Both the position numbers and the translations under genes were made by a program. Of a stretch of DNA of 64,000 bases, positions 54,481 to 64,000 are shown piece by piece. This stretch comes from Agrypnia vestita (taxonomy: Eukaryota; Arthropoda; Insecta; Trichoptera; Phryganeidae): positions 454,109 to 518,108 of the forward strand of contig JADDOH010023653.1 in assembly GCA_016648135.1 (NCBI GenBank). The letters run 5' to 3'. Within the stretch, counting starts at the first letter, position 1. Every line of letters starts with the position of its first letter. The notes under the pieces were generated by a model. The model was not told the DNA's origin. It saw only the letters and a list, made by a program, of their open reading frames with translations, and ran no database searches.

Positions 54481-55379
54481 CTACTACGTTTTTATATACC
54501 TACTTTTATACAGATGTCACTGGTATAAACATGCGTTTTTTGAAAAGCAGCAAAATTGAATACCCACAATCATTGTAAAAGAAAACATATTCGAAACGTG
54601 TGCTTTCTCTTTTCTTTCTTTTCCATTTGACAAGACTAAGCCACAGCAATGCGTGGCCGAGTGCAGCTAGTACTTAATATAATAAAGATTACTTCAAGAC
54701 GAACGTGTTCGTCGCTGTTAACTTTATTTCGACGATGTAATCTGCTGGCAGCGCTGAACTAGACATAACCGGATATAAAATTAATTTTTGAACCGCTTTT
54801 AATAATAGAATACTATATAAGCTTTTAATATTTTTAATTTGTACTGTAAATAGCGAACAGACTAATGGAGTTTACTCTCTCGGGTATACTGTTAATCAAC
54901 GGCGACATTAGCTGGCGTCTGTTCAGCGCCTGTCCGTGGATTATGGACTCAATTAACAAGATACTGACACAGTGCAAAGTTGAATCGAGATGTAAATAGT
55001 TAGGTGATCAGTATACATGTCCACTTGCATAAACTAGACATTCACTTAACAGAACCTTGTATTAGGGGATGCTCATCAAAAGGGGCGCTAGAGAACTTTG
55101 TGCGAAATCTCATTATGGTCAGTGCGCGGATTCAAATCACGCCACAGTCAAAATCAAGTTACAGGAATATCTCGTATGATTGAGAAAAATGTGTAATAAA
55201 AATTTCTGGGTTATTCAGTTAACTGAAATATTTTACTCATATAAGCAATAACTACATGTACTCCAGTTTTGATTTATACCCTTTAACCCTTTAATTTTTT
55301 ATACGCGATGTGACGGATCCAGCGAATCATGTTAAGTCCACCTAAACCAGTCAATCATATCATCCCCGTATACATCTAC

Positions 55380-55530
55380 AAGCTGTTACCCATAAAAAAT
55401 AACGCAACATTGGTTTGCGTCTTTGCTAGGCCCTAGTATATATTTATAGTATCTTTTTGGCGGTCCACGGTAAGGTGATCATTTCAGGTTTGCTGGCCCA
55501 GGGTTCAAGCCCCATCCTCGGCCATTTAAT
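55380..55530 (+). mobile_element. tRNA-derived SINE (second family), plus copy
   Basis: ACCCATAAAAAATAACGCAA, GCGTCTTTGCTAGGCCC, CTTTTTGGCGGTCCACGG and B box GGTTCAAGCC at 55502-55511. Confidence 0.72.
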
Positions 55531-55679
55531 TTGTTTTTTTCTCGGAAGGAACTCCTATTCACCGGGTTGCTCAGTTGGTTCACACGAACCTCAGGCGGTT
55601 CCTCTCTGCAGGTGGGAAAGGTATATAAAATATATATATAGAAAAAGAAACACACAAATATCAAATAATAAAACTGAAA

Positions 55680-55755
55680 AATTAAATTCTGGAACCTGGA
55701 TTCAACCATGGACCTCTCTGTTTCGCGCACAACGTGTTACCAATTCACTTATTTA
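55680..55755 (-). mobile_element. tRNA-like SINE head (third type)
   Basis: Minus strand: A-box-like AATTGGTAACACGTTGTGCG and B box GGTTGAATCC (55707-55698). The tRNA likeness is fair. No folded acceptor stem, so a SINE rather than a tRNA gene. Confidence 0.5.
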
Positions 55756-56489
55756 TATCTTTGTTTCATTTATTTATTTCGTATTAAATATTACGGGACT
55801 CGTTTCGTTAAATAAATGAAAATATGTTTAATAATATATATATAAGAATTTACTATTACAAGATAAGAAAAGGCATGTTCAGGATATAATTTTTTTATTG
55901 GTTCAATATGTGAGTTGGATAGGCAGCCCAGTATTTTTTTATGGACCACTTAGGTATATATAACGTATTGACCCAAATATTACTTTGGTTGAGTAAAATA
56001 ACAAATTTAACAGATATTCCGCATGAACTTCCGGGTACGAACTGATTGATCAGTCATGTTGGGTTGCCTCAAGGTAGCTTTTATTTAGTTATGTAAAAAC
56101 TTACTGATGGAATCCTAAGCCAGGTTACATTATATGGATGTTTACGAAAATATTTATATATGAAATATAATACGTTACGTAATGTATTCCGACTAAAACC
56201 AAGTATCCTAAAATCACAATTTCAATATCTTTGTTTACTCATCCTTCTCGGATTCCTTTCCCATATGCTAACATGCGCAATACTCAGGCAAACACTAAAA
56301 ATTCATTTTTCACTAACAATAAAAATATAACCTTTTACCTTTAGAATCAAATCTAATAACATCCACGAATTTTAAGAATCGGTTTATAGCACATTCTTTT
56401 TTTTTTATATTTATTTTACATAAACATTTGTTTAATTCTAAAAGATTTTTGGAAGCCAATGTAAATTTTTTAGTTCATAGTATACTATC
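55756..56489. other. No gene seen
   Basis: AT-rich, no recognised feature. Confidence 0.4.
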
Positions 56490-56655
56490 TGTTCTTACCC
56501 GGCGCTGCTCGGGTTAAGGGTTTAGTTAAAAATAAGTTTGTGGGGACCCACAAAGGATCCATTGTTTTGCAAAGTCTGTAATAAAAACAATGTTTCCGTT
56601 TAATTTAGGCAAGCATGTATGGGATATCCAGAAAGGAACTGTGACCTATGTACTG
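56490..56655 (+). repeat. Dispersed repeat related to the arms
   Basis: TTACCCGGCGCTGCTCGGGT, AAAAATAAGTTTGT, ATTGTTTTGCAAAGTCTGTA and GGGATATCCAGAAAGGAACT match the inverse of 54130-54310. It stops abruptly at 56655, where the LTR-like segment begins. Confidence 0.75.
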
Positions 56656-57210
56656 TAACGATATTGGCCTATTCAAATAGACATTGCTGAAAAATTATAC
56701 GAAAATATCTATCTGCTAAAGTTTATAATAAAGAGAAGCTTCACAAACCGTTAAATACTCTATAATTAAATATTTGCCGGATAAATAAGTACGGACGAGC
56801 TTTATTATTTTTGCACGCGGGCGTGTAAAGCAGGCTTTATGTTATTTTGTTTAACGAGATTGTCCAATCACAGACGCGGGCCGTGAGCACCGAATCTAGC
56901 CTATCAGGAACGTGGATTCGCGGAACGAATTCGACGAATCAGGGCTTTCTGAGTGAGACTTGACCTTTACACGTTGGTTGGAGTCAAAAATGGCGAGAAA
57001 TATAGACTATATAAGCCATACAAATTCGAGGATCGCCCTTCTTTCTTCAGCATCAACGTTGGCCGGAGGCTCTTGTGGAGAAAGGACGGAAATACCATCA
57101 GAGAGTCGCAGAGGCAGCAACACTCGAAGATACAGCTAAGCATTTTCAATATTATTTATTTCTATTGCCTTTTTCGTGTATTCAATTTAGAACTTTCTGG
57201 ATCGTAACAA
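56656..57210 (+). mobile_element. LTR-like segment with TATA promoter
   Basis: Begins TGTAACGATATTGGCC directly after a truncated repeat and could end ...GATCGTAACA at 57210. A TATA box (GACTATATAAG, about 57006-57016) precedes a GC-richer stretch with TTCAGCATC near 57044. The start and promoter order fit a gypsy-type LTR, and the initial TGTAAC is shared with segments at 8524 and 15521. No second LTR or target duplication was found. Confidence 0.35.
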
Positions 57211-57900
57211 TTATTGATATATGTTGTGGATTGTTTTGTTACGTATTTTGGGCCTAGGGATAATTATTACTATACGCGCTTCGGATTTAATGTACAAGAA
57301 ATCGTAATGTGGCGACTGTGAATTATTGCATAACGCTGATGAAATATGTAATTCTGTCGCTGTTCATATGAAAAATCATTTAAATTTGATATTCATATAT
57401 TACCAAAGATATAAAGGCTTTAAAATGGAATACTTTACGGACGAAGAGTGTTTCGTGTTTGTTTGTGGGTTTTAAAATTCAGTATAATTATGCATATTCA
57501 ATGTCGCGAGGTTCGGAATGTGCGAGAGGTTCTTCAGGGCGGATGTATTATTATGCTAAAGAATGCTTTGTTATCTATACTGGCGATTGAATACACGGAT
57601 TTCTATATGATTTGTATTGTTTGGAAATAATTGGGATCGGAGTATTTATGGGGTTTTGATATCACGATTGTCAGTGTGATATAAATTCAAATCGTACGAG
57701 GAATTTCCTACAAACAATATATTTTAAAAATGCATCTGGATTTTATATTTATTTTATTAAAACATGAATGTGTGGTTTATTTGAACTCGTTACATGTTTG
57801 TATTGCGTATCATTAGGCAATCGTTGAAAACACGATTTGTTCCTATCAAGTTCTTATAAAGACGTGTTTCGAATTGTATATATTCCTTAATTGCGACGGT
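57211..57900. other. No gene seen
   Basis: Some short open frames with no recognisable content. Confidence 0.35.
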
Positions 57901-60420
57901 TATTCATATGACATTGTTTATTCATTCAATATTAGATATTTGAAATGTTTCTACCGCCACCTAGCGGGAATCAAGAAAGGGTTTGAGCCTTCGCTAAGGA
58001 TTGGTCTATAGTAAGCGGCAGTACGAGGCGCGTTTCATTTGAGTGTAATAAGTTTGATTTAAAATTACTTTATGTCTTGATTTACAAAGGAAATTTAAGT
58101 TCATTTTTTCTTATAAAACCGGCCCATATATGAAATTGTCAAATATATTTTAGAAATATACGTTACTGACACCTGATGGAAGATTTAGGAAACATTTTGA
58201 GTCTCCGCTAACGAGAATAGCAATAGGGGGCGCAATATATATATATTCTCTTAGTAACGAATAATTAAAATTGGACTTCTTTGGTTTTTATATATTCCTT
58301 TGTTTCGCTTCATTGCAACGCTAATTGAAATTGTTTTATCTTCATTAATATATATATTATGTTATATTATACGTTGATACGGCATATTTATAGACGGAGT
58401 AAACATAAACATCAGCTTATTTGACTACAGAGAGGAAGAGTTTGTTCACAAAGGGCATTAGATATTATCAATTTCGTATGCGATCCCAAGATGTTAGAAA
58501 TATTTTAGTTAATATAATTTCTTTGAATATTTGCTGCGGAATAATATTTTATAAGAAGTTCATAACTACTTGTCAACGGACGATCTTATAAACATAGTGT
58601 ATATTGCACAATATATTGAAATCAAAAATCTACGTATTTCCTAGGTGGCGGAACTCAAACATACCTGTAATTATAATTACCTTTCGATATATTGCTACGC
58701 CTTTTAATCGGTTAACCCAGCTTGGGCGAAGTGGGAAGATTAGGTCCCACACGTCAGGGCTAATAATGGGCTTCTTTTGCTTTTATTGTTTTCTGTATTC
58801 GTTATTATTTATTAGGTGGAAACGTGAGAAGATGTTTTATTTTATTCATTCAATAAACATAATATCATATTTTACGAGTCACGATAATTATTTGTATGAC
58901 AAATTGTTTAATTTTATTCATTCAATATAAATAATTTCATATTTTTACGAGTCATCATAGTTATTTACTCATATGACAGATTGTTTTGTTTTATTCATTT
59001 AATATAAGTAATATCATATTTTTTACGCGTCACCGTAGTTATTTATCTATATGATTTTATTATTATTAGTGATGCAACGAATACTAATTTCACAAATTCG
59101 AGTATCAAGCCTACTATTCGGTGAATACGAATGCGAATGTTTCCACCAGGTGGCGGGACTCAAACATACTTGTAATTATAATTACATTTTGATATATTGC
59201 TACGCCTTTTAATCGGTTAATGGATAGTACATGTGTAATGTTTACGCCTGCATGTGATATCACTATGCAGCGTAGATGAACTATATTTAAGGGGTTTATG
59301 TCCTGCATGTGCTCGGCGTAGAGGGAATAGTCACATTGTTTTATTCATTCAACATTAGATATTTGAAATGTTTCTACAACATTTTCCATTATTGTGGGCA
59401 GTTCGCGGTTTGATCAGGGGTAGTTAACCTTCGGTCTTCCGTAACCGTGATAGTTTTTCATATGACATTGTTTTATTAATTCAATATTAGATATTTGAAA
59501 TGTTTTCTAGAACATTATTCACTATTGTGGGCAGTTCGCGGTGTGTTCAGGGGTAGTTAACCTTCGGTCTTCCGTGATCACGTTATTTACTAATATGACA
59601 GATTGTTTTGTTTTGTTCGTTTAATATAAGTAATATCATATATTTTTATGAGTTACCGTAATTATTTATCTATATGATTTTATTATCGAGAGTGATGCAA
59701 CGAATACTACCTTCATGAATACGAATATCAGGCCTACTATTCGGTGAATACGAATGCGAATATTTCCACCAAGGTGGGGGAACTTGAACATACTTGTAAA
59801 TATAATAACATTGATGCAACGAATACTACCTTCATGAATACGAATATCAGGCCTACTATTCGGTGAATACGAATGCGAATATTTCCACCAAGGTGGGGGG
59901 GGAGAACGCAAGCATACTTGTAATTGTATTGTTTATGTCTGCATGTGATATCATTGTACGGCGTAGATGAACTAGTTTTAAGGGGTTTATGTCCTGTATG
60001 TGCCCGGCGTAGAGGGAATAGTTTTCTTGTTTCTAGGATCTAATACAGTTTTACAGGTGCTGATATTGAAATATATATATATATACAAGGAAAACACTAT
60101 TTTGGGAATCACTAACTGGATGACAGATATTGCAGCACACATACACACAAGGAGGACGTTATGTTAAATACATGACTGGAAAGTTGTTATTGGAATACAC
60201 AGGCGCCACTAGAAGGTATGGGCAGTTTGCAGAGAACTTCAACTTCTGTCAGTTAAGGACCTTTTACTATTACTATTCTTTCGCCTTTTTGCATAACCGT
60301 GGATGAACTAGATTGAAGGGGTTTATGTTTTGTATGTGCTCGGCGTAGAGGGAATAGTTTTCTTGTTTCTAGGATCTAATACAGTTTTACAGGCGCTGAT
60401 ATTAAAATATATATACAAGG
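57901..60420 (+). repeat. Mosaic of interleaved tandem repeats
   Basis: Several unit types alternate. Units of about 75 bp at 58835-59060 (TTTTATTCATTCAATATAA, ACGAGTCA), with another at about 59605. Units of about 132 bp at 59334 and 59466 (ATTAGATATTTGAAATGTTT, GGGCAGTTCGCGGT). Units of 119 bp at 59694 and 59813. A GTAGATGAACT..GGGGTTTATGT..GGCGTAGAGGGAATAG segment at about 59270, 59959 and 60302. The order suggests repeated local duplication of a composite unit. No gene. Confidence 0.8.
59694..59931 (+). repeat. Tandem duplication, 2 x 119 bp
   Basis: GATGCAACGAATACTACCTT starts at 59694 and again at 59813; the copies are nearly identical, with small differences after GTGGGGG. A more diverged relative begins at 59072. 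Confidence 0.95.
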
Positions 60421-61480
60421 GAAATGAAGGGCTACACAGGCGCTGGTAATTGCTCAATTTTGGAGAGTTATATTAATTCGGATCAGGATGCCATCTCAGA
60501 AGCAGACCAACTACAGAACTAAGATAAGAACCTTTGATATTATTTATTCCTGATGTTTTCTTATGTGTATCAAATGGAATGTTCGTGCTATATTATTTGT
60601 CATTGTCTCATGGTCACTATTCATTTCATTACGTGGGTTCAGAGTTCGACGGTAACGGACGCGGAAACAAATTAGTACTGATGTCGGGACGTAACGTCGG
60701 GATTATATCTTAATTATCTTTAGGATAGAAGCGAGGTCATCATACGTGCATTCTGCATTTCCAACGTTTTACTAACATATATAAATACATATTATTGCGT
60801 TTTACAAATTGAATATGATCGCGGGAAATAGGCATTCCGTCCGGTTATGCAATGTTAACTTCCAACGTAGCATAATGAGATCTTATTACCGGTGCTAGAC
60901 TCGCGAGGTTAGTCACGTGATTGTTGTATAAATGGAATAGTGAAGGGGATTGAAGAATGAGATACACTCGCGATACAGGTAGTTGTATGTAACTGGGATC
61001 AAATGACGGGGTGCGTGTTCTCGGTACAGGGGATGAACGGGACTGCGGAGACACTCTGGGTGGGTCTAAGTAGAATTGCGCAAAGCCTCCACACAGTTAA
61101 AATGTGTTCAGTCAAGCAAAGGTGAAGCATTTCGAATCGGACCAGAGCGTCGTGCCTCAAACACAGCCGGAGGGAAGAAGCCCCTACGTTCTTTCACTCC
61201 CCATGGCTCGACGAGCTCGGGCTCTGGTTATGAATGTATGTGAATGTAATAACTCCGTACTCAAGGACGAGATAGGACGTTCCTCATGAACGAGAAATTA
61301 TAAGATGCAGGTAGCAGTTCGACAATCAATACTTATGCTCGGGGCCGCTTTAATGAACGAGATCTGTTAGCAGTTTAACAATCAATTTTTATGATCGGGA
61401 CCGCATTCAGGCGCGCGATGGCATTACTAACACCATCATTCTCATCAGTCACCACCTTTTCTAACTTGCTGTATACAGAG
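60421..61480. other. No gene seen
   Basis: Composition is more balanced than most of the window, and several frames of 60-70 codons exist on both strands without recognisable domains. A decayed retrotransposon coding region is possible. Confidence 0.3.
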
Positions 61481-61869
61481 ACCTTCGGGGTTCTCTCTTC
61501 CCGGCCAGCGAGAAACATATCAGGAACTACACAATCAACTGTAATAATCATGCTGTTTTACCATCATTTAATATCTCTAGTCAATAAGACTACACCGTAG
61601 GATCAATCACATCAACTATATTTGGCGATGCTAACATGGCTCTGACTGACGCGCTCAAGGGAGAGTCTTTTCCAGTCACCCAGTTAGTTCATTCAGCCCT
61701 TTAATCAGCAGTAAACATCATAATAATCCGGCTCATGTAGCCGCAACGTGGGATCCGCATCATATACACCAGTCAATTTGACTGCCCCGCGGGACAATAT
61801 ACAAACCTTAATATCAGACGCGGGATTTCTTCCTGATATGTTTGTCGCCGGGAAGCGAGGACTTCGGGG
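61481..61869. repeat. Inverted pair of about 40 bp
   Basis: 61481-61525 and 61831-61869 are diverged inverses. Read from the minus strand at the first and the plus strand at the second, both encode a PDMF.AG peptide (VPDMFLAGREERTPK and LPDMFVAGKRGLRGI). They may be two relics of the same unidentified protein in opposite orientation. Confidence 0.5.
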
Positions 61870-63009
61870 GATTCCAGCAGGAGCAATAGAGTCTCGGCTT
61901 GATCTTGGTCTGCAGCGTAGTGTGGGAGGTTATGTCTAAACAGGAGTTAACCACCGGATGCGGCGATGCTCTGGGGCCGCATCCCCCTCCCCCCTACAGG
62001 GGGGGGGGGCATCTAGAATCCACGTTTGAACAGAAGTGGTTAGACACTTCTTAAATTTCACTTACAAAACTGTATCTTCCATTCCCTTAGAATCTCGGGC
62101 TGCGATAATGTCAGACAAAGCTTGCCCTGAGCCTCTGTTGCGCCTAGTTGTTATGAATATATGTTTACTCTTTCCACTATGTACTATGAACAGATTGAGC
62201 AGATCGGACAACGTGGGATGCGCTGTTGGTAGGTTTCTTACTTGTGTTTTGAATATAACGTATGCTATTATATCTTGTAAATCTGTCATAAATGGGTGCC
62301 GCATGTGGTTGTGCTGACACTGTTCTAAGCTGCTATTATGAGATGTTGATAATAAATGCGGGCGGAATCTTTAGCGTATGCCGTTAACTTGGCAACGATT
62401 GTATTGTTTTATATTACAGTATTTTAACCCCGATGGTATTATAGTTATGGCGGTTCAATGTAAGGGAGTTTTGCTACTAGCGTTTATTCCTAGGCTACGA
62501 CGCATATAATTGGCTTTTAGGCCGACTCCGGACGTGGACGATATCGGCTATCTCTCATATAGGCGAAACTGTAGAATTCTAGAGCGGTTTCTAGAAGGAC
62601 GAGTACGGATTAGTTACGAGCGTTTGTTATTTCCATAGTTAGGTAAGAATTCGATCTATTTTAGTCTAGTCGCGTTAGTAAGAATACGATTCTCACCACA
62701 TATCAAAAGAATTTTGGATAGCTACGGACAGAACGGAGGGGGAATTTTCCTAACCACTAGATAGATCACGACTGGCCAATTTTGAAAATATAAATTCTTA
62801 ACAAAAAAAAAAATAATATTAGCTTTCATGTAAATATACTTCCGAAGTTCTAAGTTCGACTTAAGTTTTATCTAGTAGCTTAAAAGTCACAAAAGTTGTA
62901 ATAAAGCTCGATGCGGTAGCTTAAAGTCTCAAGCTTTGGGCTTTTCGTAAAACTTATATGATTAAACTTTATAGTTAGGTATTTAGCTTAGGTGTGCAGG
63001 TAGGTTACG
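61870..63009. other. No gene seen; C/G homopolymer patch at 61982-62009
   Basis: Includes CCCCCTCCCCCC and a run of about 12 G. No recognised coding region. Confidence 0.35.
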
Positions 63010-64000
63010 TTACAGTACTTTGCCGAGATCTAAAGAATAAGAATGCAAAATTTGGGTCAGATCGGCAAATGGTGTAGGTTTGTACAGAAAGTATATCAGG
63101 TGAAGGAGAGGGGGAAAATATGTATTTGTTACCCGCCAGGTCTTAAAGAATAAGTTTACTAAATTTGGATCAGATTGGTCAAACGGTGTAGATTGTACAT
63201 AAAATATATCAGGGAAAGAGGTGCGGCAAAGGTGGAGAGAGGAAATGTCGCTAATGTTCCCCTTCGACTCCTAAATAATAAATATACAAAATTTCTGTCA
63301 GATCGCTCAAACGGTGTAGATTTGTACAGAAATTATATCATGGGGAAGAGGTGGGGTAAAAGGTGAAGAGTGAAATGTTACCTGTTCTACCCACCAGGTC
63401 TTAAAGAATAAGTATGCAAAATTTGAGTCAGGGCGGTCGAACGGTACAGATTTGCATTGAAAATATATCAGGAGAGGGGAAGAGGTAAAGAAAGAGGAAG
63501 AAAGTGTCGCCTTCTTTACCCGCCAGATCTTTAACAATAAATATGCAAAATTTGAGTCCAATCTGTTGAACGGTACAGATTTGCATTGAAAATATATCAC
63601 GGGGAGTGGAAGGGGTAAAGAGAGAGGGAGGAAATGTAACGTAGGCGACATTTTCCCTCTCCTCCTTTACCCCTTCCCCACCACCTGATATTTTGCAAAT
63701 CTGTACCATTTGACCGATCGGACTCAAAATTTTCAAACTTAGTCTTTAGGACCAGGTAAGTAATAGATTTACTTTCTGTACAAATCTACACCGTTTGACC
63801 AAACTGATTCAAATTTTGCACACCTACTCTTAGGGACCCGGTGGGAAACAAACCTTTTACCCCTTTTTATCCCCATTCTCTTTGCCCCACCTCTCACCCT
63901 GATATATATTCTATACAAATCTATACTATTTGACCGATCTGACCCGAATTTCGCAAACCTATGCTTTAGGACCCGGCGGGTAACAAAGACAACTGTTCCC
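63010..64000. repeat. Tandem array of 113-134 bp units with a direction switch
   Basis: Five plus-oriented units (GCAAAATTT motif at about 63046, 63159, 63287, 63417 and 63546) are followed from about 63650 by inverse units (AAATTTTGCA-type motifs at about 63727, 63811 and 63945). The array runs off the window. Same unit as at 48.3 and 53.8 kb. Confidence 0.9.

Larger units (their letters stand above)
52847..55262 (-). repeat. Right arm of the large inverted duplication
   Basis: Inverse of 46812-49892. It lacks the LINE and the palindromic mini-element, so it shows the uninterrupted state. It includes an inverse copy of the 120-bp array (53745-54110), a TA run (54413-54480) and the segment CCGAGTGCAGCTAGTACTTA. 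Confidence 0.9.

Noticed and set aside
54281..54578. Tyr/Ile-rich reading frames
   Set aside because: Translation of a TA microsatellite on both strands.
1..64000. Telomeric TTAGG arrays or rDNA
   Set aside because: No tandem TTAGG runs and no rRNA-like conserved blocks were seen; the TTAGG-like mariner ends are not telomeric.

Overview
The window is AT-rich insect DNA, most likely from a moth or butterfly. The evidence is the mix of transposable elements: cecropia-type mariners, LINEs of the endonuclease-reverse transcriptase type common in Lepidoptera, Jockey-, R1- and R4-like LINE relics, BEL/Pao and gypsy-like LTR pieces, tRNA-derived SINEs, Helitron 3' ends and a Penelope-like fragment. 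I found no host protein gene that I can defend, and no rRNA gene, intact tRNA gene or CRISPR array. The segment reads as a gene desert or very large intron(s) filled with decayed and nested repeats. Three short splice-flanked stretches (near 1.8-2.5 kb, at 18.3 kb and at 35.7-36.0 kb) are the only candidate exons. All calls are by eye, without database searches.

Layout. 0-8.5 kb: a mariner relic, two tandem copies of a roughly 0.35 kb repeat (family A), two mariners in the same orientation 33 bp apart (the first inserted inside a family A copy), then a minus-strand promoter-like block with heat-shock-element arrays and a TATA box. 9-21 kb: mostly unannotatable, with two SINEs, a possible LTR promoter, a Helitron 3' end, another family A copy and a foldback element. 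22-31 kb: a 0.76 kb element with terminal inverted repeats (TIRs), palindromes, two broken LINEs, a SINE, and a 2.66 kb TIR element with internal repeats. 31-41 kb: an R1-like LINE tail, a repeated motif region, a GC-rich island, a Jockey-like LINE tail, an 87-bp exact tandem duplication, a 41-bp-stem hairpin, and two tandem Penelope-like units carrying a hammerhead-like motif. 40.7-46.8 kb: two BEL/Pao fragments in opposite orientations with an R4-like LINE between them. 46.8-55.3 kb: a large inverted duplication whose spacer holds a Helitron end, a gypsy-like LTR with a primer-binding site and a pair of direct repeats. 55-64 kb: SINEs, an LTR-like promoter, a mosaic of tandem repeats, and a 120-130 bp tandem array that reverses direction.

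None of the transposon reading frames looks functional as it stands: the mariners have each lost a different catalytic aspartate, and the LINE and Gag frames carry stops, frameshifts or large deletions. The best leads are structural: the hammerhead-like pair with a compensatory base change, the long hairpin near 37.7 kb, the heat-shock promoter block, and the two unclassified TIR elements.
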